A DNA stretch of 64,000 nucleotides from Rhizobium sp. JAB6 (GCF_003024605.1 NZ_PYJQ01000010.1:186001-250000), one strand, 5' to 3'. Positions 44,388-54,875 are shown, counted from the stretch's first letter. The notes: generated from the sequence alone by a model not told the origin. Numbers and translations are program-made.

Positions 44388-45050
44388 TCAGCGCGTGTAA
44401 TCGATGCGGAAAACGCTGTCGTCGAAGGCAACGTTGGTCTTCACGTTGTTGATGATCACGTCGGTCGTCTTGCCCTGCGGATCGATGACGGTCCACTGGC
44501 GCAGGTCGTAGGTCTTCGAATCGAAGATCATCGTGATGGTGGAATCGCCGAACACAGTCCGGTTGCCGAGCGTGATCTTGGTGAGATCCGGTTTCGAATC
44601 GACATCGCGAACCATGTCGGCGGAAAGATCGATCTTGTTGGCGAGCAGCAGGCTCAGCGGCGTCTTCGACAGCTGATACATGTTTCGCGTCTGCGTCTGG
44701 TCGTTGATGACCTGCACATTGTTGCCGTCGCAGATCACGCGCATGCGAGACGGCGGATCGTAGTTGAAACGCATCTTGCCGGGCCGCTGGATGAAGAAGG
44801 AGCCGCTCATCTGATCGCCGCGCGGGCCGATCTGCAGGAAGCCGCCCTTCATCGTCTTGATGGACGAGAAATGATCGGCGATGGCCTGGGCAATACCGGG
44901 ATTGAGGGTAGCGGCAGCTGTCTGGGTCTGCGCCTGCGCGAAAGCCGAAACCGGCAGCACGCCTGCCGCGCCGAACGCAACCACGGCACCGAGCAAATGC
45001 CGGCGGGTCAGGGAAAGTCGGCTGGACGGCTGCGCATCAAACTTTGTCAT
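44388..45050 (-). CDS. lolA: LolA-family outer-membrane lipoprotein carrier
   Basis: 220-aa periplasmic protein. The N-terminus carries a twin-arginine-like SLTRRHLLGAVVAFGAAGVLPVSAFAQ signal, then the LolA core: HFSSIKTMKGGFLQIGPRGDQMSGSFFIQRPGKMRFNYDPPSRMRVICDG in pieces, and TITMIFDSKTYDLRQWTVIDPQGKTTDVII. LolA shuttles lipoproteins from LolCDE to the outer membrane. ATG 45050 has AAGGAG seven bases upstream and is preferred over an ATG five codons earlier. It follows ftsK by 134 bases on the same strand. Confidence 0.92.
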   Translation of the reverse strand: MTKFDAQPSSRLSLTRRHLLGAVVAFGAAGVLPVSAFAQAQTQTAAATLNPGIAQAIADHFSSIKTMKGGFLQIGPRGDQMSGSFFIQRPGKMRFNYDPPSRMRVICDGNNVQVINDQTQTRNMYQLSKTPLSLLLANKIDLSADMVRDVDSKPDLTKITLGNRTVFGDSTITMIFDSKTYDLRQWTVIDPQGKTTDVIINNVKTNVAFDDSVFRIDYTR

Positions 45051-45184
45051 CGAATTCTCCTTCATGCTTCGTCCATGGCGCGCAAAATCGGCGTCTTCAT
45101 GGCGCAACGGCTAAGGCCGGTAAGGGGTTGCGATCAAATTTCCCTGAACTTCGCCCGGATATGCCGCTGAAAGGAACTTTGGCC

Positions 45185-47854
45185 TCAGCGATCCAGAATA
45201 TCCGCTTCGGTCGGAACGAGAATTTCGCGCTTGCCGGCATGGTTGGCCGGACCGATCACGCCCTCCTGCTCCATGCGCTCGATCAGCGACGCCGCGCGGT
45301 TGTAGCCGATACCGAGGCGGCGCTGGATATAGGAGGTCGATGCCTTGCCGTCACGCAGCACGATTGCGACCGCCTGATCGTAAGGGTCCTCCGAATCGGA
45401 AAGATTGGAGGTGCCGACCGGACCGTGACCGTCATCATCCTCTTCATCATCGGCGGTAATGGCATCGAGATATTGCGGCGCGCCCTGCGTCTTCAGATAG
45501 GCGACGATATCCTCCACTTCGCCGTCGGAGACGAAGGGACCGTGGACGCGCTGGATACGTCCGCCGCCCGCCATGTAGAGCATGTCGCCCATGCCGAGCA
45601 GCTGTTCGGCTCCCTGCTCGCCGAGAATGGTGCGGCTGTCGATCTTCGAGGTAACCTGGAAGGAGATGCGTGTCGGGAAGTTCGCCTTGATCGTGCCGGT
45701 GATGACATCGACCGAGGGGCGCTGTGTCGCCATGATGACGTGGATCCCGGCTGCACGGGCCATCTGCGCCAGACGCTGCACCGCGCCTTCGATATCCTTG
45801 CCCGCGACCATCATCAGGTCGGCCATCTCGTCGATGATGACGACGATATAGGGCATCGGCTTCAGGTCGAATTCTTCCGTTTCGTAGATCGCCTCGCCGG
45901 TCTGGCGATCGAAGCCGGTCTGCACCGTGCGGCTGATCGCCTCGCCCTTGGCAACGGCCTGCTCGACGCGGCTGTTGAAGCCGTCGATATTGCGCACGCC
46001 GATCTTCGACATCTTCTTGTAGCGCTCTTCCATCTCGCGGACGGTCCATTTGAGCGCAACGACGGCCTTCTTCGGATCCGTGACGACGGGCGAGAGCAAA
46101 TGCGGAATGCCGTCATAGACGGAGAGTTCGAGCATCTTCGGATCGATCATGATCAGCCGGCACTGCTCGGGCGTCATGCGGTAGAGCAGCGACAGGATCA
46201 TGGTATTGATCGCGACGGACTTACCCGAGCCCGTGGTGCCGGCGACGAGCAGATGCGGCATCTTGGCGAGATCGGCAATCACGGGCTCGCCGCCGATCGT
46301 CTTGCCGAGCGACATGGCAAGCTTCGCCTTGGAGGCCTCGAAATCGCGGCTGGCGATGAGCTCGCGCAGATAGACCGTCTCGCGCGTCGAATTCGGTAGT
46401 TCGATGCCGATCGCATTGCGGCCGGGAACGACGGCGACGCGGGCGGCGATCGCGCTCATCGAGCGGGCGATATCGTCGGCGAGGCCGATGACGCGGGACG
46501 ATTTGATGCCGGGCGCCGGCTCCAGCTCGTAAAGCGTGACGACCGGACCGGGGCGGACATGGATGATTTCGCCCTTGACGCCAAAATCCTCCAGCACGCC
46601 TTCGAGCATGCGGGCATTCTGCTCCAGCGCATCGGCAGAGAGCGTCGCATCGCGGGCAACAGCCTTCGGTTCGGCAAGCAGATGGGCGGCGGGGAGCTGG
46701 AAACCATACGGACGGATGAAGGAGGTCTGCGCCTCGCGCTCTGCCCGCGCGCCGGGCTTCGGGCGCGGAGCGGCTGGCGTGACGCGATGGCCGGCGGCGG
46801 CTCCCTTCGGGGCGGCCGGGGCCAACGGCCAATCCTCATCTTCGTCGTCGGGCAGGATATCGGCCGGACGCCGGGGATCGCGATCATAAAGAGAATCCTC
46901 GTCCTCATCGTCGTCACCGAGACTGATCGAGGGCGCGGAAACGACGCGGCGGGCGGCGGGCACATCCATGGAGGGCTCGAGACGGTCGCCTCGCGCCATC
47001 GGCGCCTTGGCGCGCACGGGCTCGTTCAGCGTGCCGAATTCGTCATCGTTGAAATCGTAAGGGGCATCGAAGGCATGGTCGCGGCGCTTGCGCGGACCCA
47101 TGCCGAACAGCCGGCGCAGGCGGGCCTGGGTGTTGTACCAGGCATGCATGACCGCGCCGAAAGCCATGAAATTGGCGAGGAAGCTGCCGCGGTCATCATC
47201 CTCGTCGACGTCGCCCACCCGGCGGGCACGGCTGCGGGTTTCCTCGTAATCGTCCTCATCCTCCCCGTCTTCCACGAGGTTTTCGCCGATGATGCCGGAG
47301 GCAAAGAGCATGAGCCATGCGGCCGGCACGGCAAGAACCGAACCGATGATGATGGCGACCACACCGCTCGGATAGGTGCCGATGAAAAGGGCCGGGAGGC
47401 GCAAAAGAAGATCGCCGACGACACCGCCGATACCGTTCGGGATGGGCCAGGTCGGCGGCGCCGGGAAGCAGGCGATGGAGCCGGCCGCGACGATGCAGCC
47501 GCCGAACCAGGCGCCGAGGCGCGAGGGCACACGATGAAGCTTGCGGTTGGCAATCAGCGCGAAGGCCCAGGCGACGACGGGCAGCATCGCCAGAACCGAG
47601 GCAAGGCCGAACGACTGCATCACGATGTCGGCAAAGGCGGCGCCGGGAAAGCCGAGCAGGTTGGTCGGCGCGTTGGCGGTGGCATAGGAGTAGCTGGGAT
47701 CCATGACGTTCCATGTCGCCAGCGCCGCAACGGCGAGTGCCAGCAGGAACAATATCGCGAAGCCCGACAGCCCCTTGATCTGACGCCAAACCACGCTCGA
47801 AAGCGATAAACGGTCGGGGCGACCGCTCAACGCCGCCGAATTGCTTCTGCCCAT
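45185..47854 (-). CDS. ftsK: FtsK/SpoIIIE-type DNA translocase
   Basis: 889-aa division protein that pumps DNA at the septum. Four N-terminal transmembrane helices (about residues 30-50, 78-100, 115-135, 160-190) anchor it; a linker of about 200 residues is acidic (runs of Asp/Glu such as DDDEDED); the motor domain from about 400 contains Walker [15 protein letters not shown], Walker [21 protein letters not shown] and [12 protein letters not shown]; the C-terminal gamma winged helix ([16 protein letters not shown] region to the end: [35 protein letters not shown]) recognises KOPS sites. Full length. Confidence 0.97.
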   Translation of the reverse strand: MGRSNSAALSGRPDRLSLSSVVWRQIKGLSGFAILFLLALAVAALATWNVMDPSYSYATANAPTNLLGFPGAAFADIVMQSFGLASVLAMLPVVAWAFALIANRKLHRVPSRLGAWFGGCIVAAGSIACFPAPPTWPIPNGIGGVVGDLLLRLPALFIGTYPSGVVAIIIGSVLAVPAAWLMLFASGIIGENLVEDGEDEDDYEETRSRARRVGDVDEDDDRGSFLANFMAFGAVMHAWYNTQARLRRLFGMGPRKRRDHAFDAPYDFNDDEFGTLNEPVRAKAPMARGDRLEPSMDVPAARRVVSAPSISLGDDDEDEDSLYDRDPRRPADILPDDEDEDWPLAPAAPKGAAAGHRVTPAAPRPKPGARAEREAQTSFIRPYGFQLPAAHLLAEPKAVARDATLSADALEQNARMLEGVLEDFGVKGEIIHVRPGPVVTLYELEPAPGIKSSRVIGLADDIARSMSAIAARVAVVPGRNAIGIELPNSTRETVYLRELIASRDFEASKAKLAMSLGKTIGGEPVIADLAKMPHLLVAGTTGSGKSVAINTMILSLLYRMTPEQCRLIMIDPKMLELSVYDGIPHLLSPVVTDPKKAVVALKWTVREMEERYKKMSKIGVRNIDGFNSRVEQAVAKGEAISRTVQTGFDRQTGEAIYETEEFDLKPMPYIVVIIDEMADLMMVAGKDIEGAVQRLAQMARAAGIHVIMATQRPSVDVITGTIKANFPTRISFQVTSKIDSRTILGEQGAEQLLGMGDMLYMAGGGRIQRVHGPFVSDGEVEDIVAYLKTQGAPQYLDAITADDEEDDDGHGPVGTSNLSDSEDPYDQAVAIVLRDGKASTSYIQRRLGIGYNRAASLIERMEQEGVIGPANHAGKREILVPTEADILDR

Positions 47855-48010
47855 GATATCAAGCCCCGTTCCAGTCCAAAGCGCAAGCGAATCGGTCTAT
47901 GCCCACTCGCCGGCAGGTTAGCCATACCTAATCAGAGGAGGGTTAATGGCATGTTAACCATGCACGCCGAGCGGGGGGATCGCCGGCTTTTCCGGCTGGA
48001 TATGATTGCA

Positions 48011-48043
48011 CCAAAGAAAAGGGCCCGAACCGAGGTCCGGGCC
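48011..48043 (-). terminator. Rho-independent terminator of glnK-amtB
   Basis: On the minus strand GGCCCG-(10 bases)-CGGGCC followed by CTTTTCTTTG. It lies about 85 bases after the amtB stop, behind a second, longer hairpin at 48089-48118. Confidence 0.72.
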
Positions 48044-48088
48044 AAGAGCGGCCTATTTGCGATGAAACAGGACGCGACGGGATGTTGA

Positions 48089-48118
48089 GCGAAACCGGAA
48101 GTTTTGCTCCGGTTTCGC
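48089..48118. other. 11-bp hairpin in the amtB 3' untranslated region
   Basis: GCGAAACCGGA (48089-48099), loop AGTTTTGC, TCCGGTTTCGC (48108-48118): perfect stem, only 9 bases after the amtB stop and without a T-tract. It may protect the transcript 3' end. Confidence 0.6.
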
Positions 48119-48127
48119 AAGCTCCGA

Positions 48128-49495
48128 TCAGGAATTATGGTAGGCGGCTTCGCCGTGCGAAGCGAGGTCGAGACCTTCACGCTCGGCTTCCGGAGCGACG
48201 CGCAGGCCGATGATGACATCGACCACCTTGTAGAGGATCGCCGAGCCGATGCCGCACCACAGGATTGTCGTGACGACGGCGGTCAGCTGGACGACGACCT
48301 GGCTGCCCATCGTGACACCGTCGGCATAGCCGACGCCGCCGAGCGAGGCGCTGGCGAAGATGCCGGTCGCAATGGCGCCGAAGATGCCGCCGATGCAGTG
48401 TACGCCGAAGACGTCGGCCGTATCGTCATAGCCGAACTTGTTCTTCACGACAGAGACGAAGAAGTAGCAGAGCGGCGAGACGATCAGGCCCATGACGATC
48501 GCGCCCATCGGGCCGGCGATACCGGCTGCAGGCGTAATGGCGACGAGACCGGCGACCATGCCCGAAGCACCGCCGAGCATGGAGGCCTTGCCGCGGGTGA
48601 AGGTTTCGACCAGCGACCAGGAGATGATGGCGGCCGCGGTTGCGACGAAGGTGTTGACGGTTGCGAGCATTGCGCCGCCGGATGCTTCAAGGTTCGAACC
48701 GGCATTGAAGCCGAACCAGCCGACCCAGAGCATGGATGCGCCGACCATGGTCAGCGTCATGGAATGCGGAGCCATCATGTCCTTGCCGAAGCCGACGCGC
48801 TTGCCGACGAGCAGGGCGCCGACGATGCCTGCGATACCGGCATTGATGTGAACGACGGTGCCGCCTGCGAAGTCGAGGGCGCCCATCTTGAAGAGCATGC
48901 CGTTGGAATCCCAGACCATGTGAGCGATCGGGAAGTAGACGAAGGTCGCCCACAGCGCGCAGAAGAGCACGGCTGCGCCGAACTTGATGCGCTCGGCGAA
49001 GGCGCCGATGATGAGCGCCGGCGTGATGGCGGCAAAGGTCATCTGGAACAGCATGAAGATGAATTCAGGGATGACGACGCCCTTGGAGAAGGTGGCCGCC
49101 GTGGTCGAAGTCGAGACGCCCGAAAGGAACATCTTGGCCGTGCCGCCCCAATAAGGACTGGTGCCGCCGCCGAAGGCGAAGGAGTAACCGTAGAGAACCC
49201 AGAGGATCATCACGACAGCGCCGATCATCGTGCACTGCATCAGCACCGAGAGCATGTTCTTGGCGCGGACGAGGCCGCCATAGAACAGCGCAAGGCCTGG
49301 CACGAGCATGAACAGCACGAGAATGGTGGAGATGAACATGAAGGCGGTGTCGCCCTTGTCGGGAACAGGAGCGGCGGCGGTCGCGGCCGCAGCAGCCGGG
49401 GCGGCCTCCTGCGCAAAGGCGATCGCCGGCGCAAGCAAGGCCGCAGAAAGCGCGCCCACCCGTGTCAAGGCGGAGGAAATCGTGGAAAATGACAT
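48128..49495 (-). CDS. amtB: AmtB, ammonium transporter
   Basis: 455-aa trimeric ammonium channel of the Amt/MEP/Rh family. After a signal peptide-like leader (ending PAIAFAQEAA) and an Ala-rich linker come eleven helices with the twin-His pore and gating residues in conserved blocks: FMLVPGLALFYGGLVRAKN, FAFGG, WDSNGMLFKMGALDFAGGTVVHINAGIAG, PHSMTLTMVGASMLWVGWFGFNAGS, and DDTADVFGVHCIGGIFGAIATG. ATG 49495 has AGGGAG nine bases upstream. It is 28 bases behind glnK, whose PII product gates it. Confidence 0.97.
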   Translation of the reverse strand: MSFSTISSALTRVGALSAALLAPAIAFAQEAAPAAAAATAAAPVPDKGDTAFMFISTILVLFMLVPGLALFYGGLVRAKNMLSVLMQCTMIGAVVMILWVLYGYSFAFGGGTSPYWGGTAKMFLSGVSTSTTAATFSKGVVIPEFIFMLFQMTFAAITPALIIGAFAERIKFGAAVLFCALWATFVYFPIAHMVWDSNGMLFKMGALDFAGGTVVHINAGIAGIVGALLVGKRVGFGKDMMAPHSMTLTMVGASMLWVGWFGFNAGSNLEASGGAMLATVNTFVATAAAIISWSLVETFTRGKASMLGGASGMVAGLVAITPAAGIAGPMGAIVMGLIVSPLCYFFVSVVKNKFGYDDTADVFGVHCIGGIFGAIATGIFASASLGGVGYADGVTMGSQVVVQLTAVVTTILWCGIGSAILYKVVDVIIGLRVAPEAEREGLDLASHGEAAYHNS

Positions 49496-49523
49496 GCAAA
49501 TAACTCCCTGGTCCGCCGTGTTC

Positions 49524-49880
<357 letters not shown>

Positions 49881-49948
49881 TTAGCCTCGGCACGGAGCCG
49901 ACTCTCCTTGCCGCCGACGATTGTTTTTGCAGCGACTGGCCATACACA

Positions 49949-49964
49949 TTCAAAGGACGTGCCA
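49949..49964 (-). promoter_or_regulatory. sigma54-like promoter of glnK-amtB (imperfect -12)
   Basis: On the minus strand TGGCACG-tcct-TTGAA, against consensus TGGCACG-N4-TTGCW. The -24 half is perfect, spacing is right, and the -12 GC is replaced by GA. It would start transcription about 75-80 bases before glnK. Control of glnK-amtB by RpoN and NtrC is well established in rhizobia; no clear NtrC site was found. Confidence 0.5.
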
Positions 49965-50049
49965 GATTCGTGACACATTTATAACCTATTGAAATAAAAC
50001 GGATTTTTTGCGCAGACCCAATAAAGCGGCATTTGTCGCCGCGCGAGCC

Positions 50050-50085
50050 GCACAAACAAAGTGCAAATTTATAAAATTGCACTTT
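50050..50085 (-). terminator. AT-rich terminator after tesB
   Basis: On the minus strand AAAGTGCAA-(10 bases)-TTGCACTTT followed by GTTTGTG. The 9-bp stem begins just after the tesB stop. Weak by GC content, but well placed. Confidence 0.55.
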
Positions 50086-50087
50086 AT

Positions 50088-50972
50088 TTAATCATTTGCC
50101 TTTTTACGAATCAGACCCTCCTGCGCCACCGACGCAATCAGGACACCGGATCGTGTAAACAGGCTGCCGCGGGTAAACCCGCGCGCGCCGGAGGCGCTGG
50201 GGCTCTCCTGGCTGTAGAGCAGCCAGTCGTCGAGCTTGAACGGGCGATGGAACCACATGGCGTGATCGAGGCTCGCCACCTGGACGGTCGGGTCCAGAAC
50301 CGATGTCCCATGCGCATTCAGGGCAACATCGAGCAGCGTCATGTCGGAGAGATAGGCAAGCACGGCATTCTGGTAGAGCCGGTCATCCGGCACGGGTCCG
50401 GTGACCCGAACCCAGATATTCTGCCGCTGGCTTGGTTGAGAGCGCGAGAAATAGCTCTCGATCGACACCGGCCTGATTTCGATCGCCCGCTTGCGCTCCC
50501 AGTAGCGGCGCACATTCTCCGGCGCATGGGCGAGATAGCGCTGCTTGACCTGCTCTTCGTCCATCAATTCCTCCGGCATCGGCACGTCGGGCATCTCACC
50601 CTGATGATCGAAGCCGGGTTCGTCGACCTGGAAGGATGCGGTCAGCGCAAAGATCGCCTTGCCATGCTGGATGGCAAGCACCCGCCGCGTGTTGAAGCTC
50701 GAACCGTCACGCAGGCGATCGACCTGATAGAGGATCGGTACCGAAGGATCGCCGGGCAGCATGAAATAGGCATGCAGCGAATGCGCGAAGCGATCGCCAT
50801 CCACCGTTCGCTGCGCCGCCATCAGCGCCTGGCCGATGACCTGACCGCCGAAGACGCGCTGCCAGCCGACCTGCGGGCTGTTGCCGCGAAACAGGTTCAT
50901 CTCGATCGTTTCGAGATCGAGCGTCGCCAGCACGGTTTCCATCGGGGTGAGCTTCTCGGTCTCTCGCGACAT
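50088..50972 (-). CDS. tesB: acyl-CoA thioesterase II
   Basis: 294-aa double-hotdog thioesterase of the TesB family, hydrolysing medium- to long-chain acyl-CoA. Conserved blocks: FRGNSPQVGWQRVFGGQVIGQAL, HSLHAYFMLPGDPSVPILYQVDRLRDGSSFNTRRV (in parts), LAYLSDMTLLDVAL with the catalytic aspartate, and SLDHAMWFHRPFKLDDWLLYSQESPSASGARGF. The frame runs on far upstream antisense to the hydroxylase gene, but ATG 50972 with GGGAG is the family start. It is divergent from the UbiH-type gene across 81 bases. Confidence 0.95.
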   Translation of the reverse strand: MSRETEKLTPMETVLATLDLETIEMNLFRGNSPQVGWQRVFGGQVIGQALMAAQRTVDGDRFAHSLHAYFMLPGDPSVPILYQVDRLRDGSSFNTRRVLAIQHGKAIFALTASFQVDEPGFDHQGEMPDVPMPEELMDEEQVKQRYLAHAPENVRRYWERKRAIEIRPVSIESYFSRSQPSQRQNIWVRVTGPVPDDRLYQNAVLAYLSDMTLLDVALNAHGTSVLDPTVQVASLDHAMWFHRPFKLDDWLLYSQESPSASGARGFTRGSLFTRSGVLIASVAQEGLIRKKAND

Positions 50973-51053
50973 TTTGCTTGAACTCCCATGGTAGGAACCG
51001 TCAACAGGATGCTCTATATAGAGCAGGACGTGACAGTAAGACAGGGAAGCGCT

Positions 51054-52268
51054 ATGTTGGACATGCTGGTAGTGGGCGGCGGATATGTGGGTCTCGCCGC
51101 AGCGGTCGCAGTCAAGCAGGCCGCACCCCATCTCGACGTCATGATCGTGGAAGCCGCGCCGGAAACCGCCTGGAAGAAGGACATGCGGGCATCGGCGATC
51201 ATCTCCGCTGCCTCGAAGATGCTGGAAGTCCTCGGCGTCTGGAACGAGATCGCGCCGGAGGCCGAAGCGATCACCCGCATGATCGTTACCGATTCGCGCA
51301 CCGGCGATCCCGTCCGCCCGGTCTTCCTCACCTTCGACGGCGAAGTGGCCGAGGGCCACCCCTTCGCCCACATGGTGCCGAACCTCACCATGGTCGGGGC
51401 GCTTCGCGGCGCCTGCGAGCGCTTGGGCATTGCGATCAAGCATGGCCTCAGCGCCACCGGATTCACGACCGCCGACAACAAGACCACCCTTACCCTTTCG
51501 GATGGCAGCACGCTGGAAACGCGGCTTCTGGTCGCCTGCGACGGTGTGCGCTCCAAGCTGCGCGACATGGCCGGCATCAAGACCGTCAATTGGGACTACG
51601 GCCAGTCCGGCATCGTCGTCACCGTCGAGCATGAGCGGCCGCACGGCGGCTGCGCCGAGGAGCATTTCCTCCCCTCCGGCCCTTTCGCCATCCTGCCCTT
51701 GAAGAACAACCGCTCCTCGCTCGTCTGGACGGAGCGCACCTCCCATGCCGAACGACTGGTCGCCTCGGACGATCTCGTTTTCGAGGAGGAGCTGGAACGC
51801 CGCTTCGGCCATAAGCTCGGCGCGCTCACCACCGTCGGCGAACGCCGCGCCTTCCCGCTGGGCCTCACCCTTGCCCGCGCCTTCGTCGCGCCGCGCTTCG
51901 CGCTGGCCGGCGATGCCGCCCACGGCATCCACCCGATCTCCGGCCAGGGCCTCAATCTCGGCTTCAAGGATGTGGCCGCCCTTGCCGAAACCATCGTCGA
52001 GGCCGACCGCCTCGGCCTCGACATCGGCTCGATCAACACCCTCGAACGCTACCAGACCTGGCGCCGCTTCGACACTTTCCGCATGGGGGTGACGACCGAC
52101 GTGCTGAACCGGCTGTTTTCCAATGATAACACCCCACTGCGCATCGCCCGCGACTTCGGGCTGGGGATCGTTGACCGCCTGCCCAGCCTCAAATCCTTTT
52201 TTATCGGCCAAGCGGCCGGGACGACTGCTAGGGATAATCCGCGGCTGCTGGCTGGCGAGGCGATTTGA
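51054..52268 (+). CDS. UbiH/UbiF/UbiL-type FAD-dependent ubiquinone hydroxylase
   Basis: 404-aa class A flavoprotein monooxygenase. FAD-binding features: N-terminal MLVVGGGYVGLAAAVAVK (GxGxxG dinucleotide fold), LLVACDGVRSKLRDMAG (DG motif), and the GD motif FALAGDAAHGIHPISGQGLNLGFKDVAAL characteristic of the UbiH group. In alphaproteobacteria one or two such enzymes (UbiL, UbiM, UbiH) share the ring hydroxylations of ubiquinone; which position this one serves is not decidable here. ATG 51054 has AGGGAAG six bases upstream. Confidence 0.92.
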   Translation: MLDMLVVGGGYVGLAAAVAVKQAAPHLDVMIVEAAPETAWKKDMRASAIISAASKMLEVLGVWNEIAPEAEAITRMIVTDSRTGDPVRPVFLTFDGEVAEGHPFAHMVPNLTMVGALRGACERLGIAIKHGLSATGFTTADNKTTLTLSDGSTLETRLLVACDGVRSKLRDMAGIKTVNWDYGQSGIVVTVEHERPHGGCAEEHFLPSGPFAILPLKNNRSSLVWTERTSHAERLVASDDLVFEEELERRFGHKLGALTTVGERRAFPLGLTLARAFVAPRFALAGDAAHGIHPISGQGLNLGFKDVAALAETIVEADRLGLDIGSINTLERYQTWRRFDTFRMGVTTDVLNRLFSNDNTPLRIARDFGLGIVDRLPSLKSFFIGQAAGTTARDNPRLLAGEAI

Positions 52269-52309
52269 GAAGTCGGGGTCGAATCGCCAATCTCTGAAGC
52301 GGAAAGCCG

Positions 52310-53188
52310 CTATACGAAGTTCCGCATCTCGGCATCCATCCAGCTGCAGAATTGACGGACCGCTCTTGATTCCGAACGGCGCTGGTAGCGATACATGCCG
52401 ATTTCGACCGGTTCGTAGCCAGGCAGGTTTACCAGTGCCCCCGACTTCATTTCCCGACCCGTGAGGATGGTCGGTGCAAGCAGCACTCCAAGACCGGCAA
52501 CGCAGGCATGAAGCGCGGCATCGTCCGTATCGAAGGCATGGCTGAAGGAAAGATCTGCGGGCGAAAGATGGAACGCCTCGCACCAGAGCTGCCAATCCCA
52601 GTTACCCACACAGCATTGCAAAGCTGGCAGGCGCGGAACGGCAATCTCCTGACGATTGGCCTCCTTTGCCAGGAGGCCCGGAGAAACGACCGGACGGCGT
52701 AGGTCGCGCGCAAGGAATTCCCATCCCTCCACGACCTCCCCAATCCGGAAATGACGAATGCTCACATCTGAGTCCGGAACTGCCGGAAAGCCGCGCGCGG
52801 AACTCGTTTCCACCCGGACGCGCACCTGCGGGCAGAAAGCGCGAAAGCGATCCAGCGACGGGATAAGCCAGCGCAGCGCTAGCGATGTGGTGGCATGGAC
52901 GCCGATTTCGTTTTCATCGCGATAGAGGGCATCTGCCGAACGTTCGATGAGCCCGATCGCCGGCGCCACCTCCTGATAGAACCGCCGCCCCACTTCGGTG
53001 AGGGAGACGGTATTGTTTCCGCGGCGGAAGAAAATCACCCCAAGCTCATCTTCAAGCTTTTTGAGCTGGTGACTTACCGCGCCGGAGGTAACGCCAAGCT
53101 CGGCACCGGCCGCCACCAGGCTTCCCGTGCGTGCCACGATCGCAAACACCCTGATGGCATTGAGCGAGATGCGGTGTCGCTTCTGCAT
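52310..53188 (-). CDS. LysR-family regulator, GcvA-like
   Basis: 292-aa LysR regulator. Helix-turn-helix at about residues 8-67: ISLNAIRVFAIVARTGSLVAAGAELGVTSGAVSHQLKKLEDELG; the effector domain follows (VHATTSLALRWLIPSLDRFRAFCPQVRVRV). The SLAxRWLIPRL-type opening and VSxQIRxLE-like helix place it in the GcvA/AmpR subgroup. It is divergent from the frameshifted MFS gene across about 240 bases, its probable target. The spacer has TTGAGCATAATG-like AT-rich sequence but no certain T-N11-A site. Confidence 0.9.
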   Translation of the reverse strand: MQKRHRISLNAIRVFAIVARTGSLVAAGAELGVTSGAVSHQLKKLEDELGVIFFRRGNNTVSLTEVGRRFYQEVAPAIGLIERSADALYRDENEIGVHATTSLALRWLIPSLDRFRAFCPQVRVRVETSSARGFPAVPDSDVSIRHFRIGEVVEGWEFLARDLRRPVVSPGLLAKEANRQEIAVPRLPALQCCVGNWDWQLWCEAFHLSPADLSFSHAFDTDDAALHACVAGLGVLLAPTILTGREMKSGALVNLPGYEPVEIGMYRYQRRSESRAVRQFCSWMDAEMRNFV

Positions 53189-53429
53189 GAATTTTCCTCA
53201 ACCTCCCCTCAAATTCCTCGTTTGAGCATAATGCGAAAATCAAGCACAACGGAGGTGGGATAACACCGGAAACTTGCGCTTTAAGCCCCACCCAATATCA
53301 CAACGGACCTGGAACCACAGCAAGTGCAGCCACTAAGCCAGCATCAATTTCTTTTCGCCATCGCTGACGGAAATGCCGACGTTCCTCATTCCATAAGACG
53401 TAAAAGGTAGTCGCATCCAAGGGTATTTG

Positions 53430-54679
53430 ATGCCTCCTCTTTTCCATCATTGCCGCGACTTCATGACGCTTTCCGCACCGATTACTGGCGTTCGGCTCCG
53501 CTCGCCTACAGCTCGTGCCGTTGTCGCCCTGTCGCTGACCCAGCTCATCGGCTGGGGCGCCACCTTCTATCTTCCGGCAGTGATGGGCCCTGCCATGGCC
53601 GGCGAGCTGGGGATGGCTCTGCCCATGGTCATGGCGGGACCAACCATCATGCTTGTCGTGATGGCGATGATGTCCTGGCCGCTGAGCTCAATCTTCGAAC
53701 GCCACGGCGCGCGCGCGGTCATGACCTGGGGAGCCGCTCTGGGCGCCGGCGGACTGCTGATCCTCGGGCTCGCCCACGGTCCGGTCTTCTATATCCTTTC
53801 ATGGGTGACCATCGGCCTCGCCGGCACCTGCATGTTGACCACACCGGCACAGATCGCGGTCAGCGAAATCGCCGGCGATAAAGCGCGTCGGGCGCTCGGC
53901 ATTCTGATCCTGGCGGGTGGTCTGACGTCGACGATCGTCTGGCCGCTGACCGGCCTTCTGCAGGATCAATGGGGCTGGCGCGCAACAACGCTTCTCTTTG
54001 CCGCGCTGATGTTGTTTGTCTGCGCGCCACTCCATTGGACCGCGCTCGCCCGTCGGCCTAAGGAGAAATCGGGAGTTAAGGCCGCACCGGAGTCTGCGCC
54101 CATCCATGGGCCGAGTTTTATCCTGCTGGCCGCAAGCTTTGCCGCCAACGGCTTCGTAACCTGGGGATTTGCCCTGACGATCATCATCCTCTTCGAGGCT
54201 GCCGGTCTCGATCATGCAGGCGCGCTGGCGGCAGCAGCCTTCATCGGCATTGCCCGATGGGCAGGCCGCTTGGTCGATTTTCTAGGCGGCCGGCGCTGGT
54301 CGGGCTTTTTCATCGGCCTCACGGGCTCAGCTCTGTTTCCCTTGAGCTTCGCGGTTCTTTTGCTGAGCAACAGCTTCACGGGCGCCATGCTTTTCGCCGC
54401 GCTTTATGGCATTGCCAGCGGCATCACCGCCGTTACCCGCGCCACGCTGCCGCTGCAGATTTTTCCCACCGGCACTTACGCCCGCGCATCGGCACGACTG
54501 GCGGTCCCGCTCAATCTCTCCTATGCAGCGGCGCCACCATTATTTACGACTGTAGTGACCTACGCCGGTCCGCAGACTGCTCTGTGTTGGCTCTCGTGAT
54601 CTCGGGCATTGCATATTGCACGCTCCTCAGCCTTTTACTGGTGCATCGCCGATTGAATGATACATCTCAACCGAACTGA
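53430..54679 (+). pseudogene. MFS transporter, frameshifted near its C-terminus
   Basis: An MFS exporter of about 12 helices reads normally from ATG 53430 (AAGGG six bases upstream) or ATG 53463 through LPLQIFPTGTYARASARLAVPLNLSYAAAPPL and then stops prematurely after TALCWLS at 54599. Adding one G after base 54586 restores TALWLALVISGIAYCTLLSL and an ending at 54679 with a normal final helix and tail. So a single-base deletion removes about the last 27 residues. Either the gene is a recent pseudogene, the truncated protein works, or the base is a sequencing error. Confidence 0.8.
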
Positions 54680-54686
54680 ATCAGCC

Positions 54687-54875
54687 TCAATCCTCGATAC
54701 GCCGCGCTTCCGAAATCAGCATGATCGGAATGCCATCCCGGATCGGATAGGCGAGGCGCGCCTTTTCCGAGATCAGCTCGTTCTTTTCCCGATCGTAGCT
54801 CAGCCGCCCTTTGGTCAGCGGGCAGACGAGCAGATCGAGCAGTTTCGGATCGACTTTGCTGACCGTGACATCCAT
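54687..54875 (-). CDS. UPF0434 / Trm112-like small protein
   Basis: 62-aa protein of the UPF0434 (YcaR) family: [24 protein letters not shown] and [20 protein letters not shown] are its two conserved halves. The fold is Trm112-like; one of the zinc-type cysteine positions survives (VCP). ATG 54875 has AGGAG seven bases upstream. It starts 10 bases after the LON-like gene and ends 7 bases from the 3' end of the restored MFS reading frame on the other strand. Confidence 0.9.
   Translation of the reverse strand: MDVTVSKVDPKLLDLLVCPLTKGRLSYDREKNELISEKARLAYPIRDGIPIMLISEARRIED

Noticed and set aside
45044..46399. 451-codon plus-strand frame opposite ftsK
   Set aside because: Shadow of the ftsK motor domain; no motif, no ribosome site.
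48104..49492. 462-codon plus-strand frame opposite amtB
   Set aside because: Asp/Glu/His-rich antisense artefact of the glycine/alanine-rich ammonium transporter.
50058..50085. GTGCAA..TTGCAC inverted repeat considered as an NtrC site for glnK
   Set aside because: NtrC sites have the opposite arrangement (TGCAC..GTGCA). The repeat starts right after the tesB stop and has a T-rich end, so a tesB terminator explains it better.
50973..52595. Extended N-terminus of tesB reading through the UbiH-type gene
   Set aside because: The extension is antisense to a well-supported flavoprotein gene; the thioesterase domain and a good ribosome site begin at 50972.
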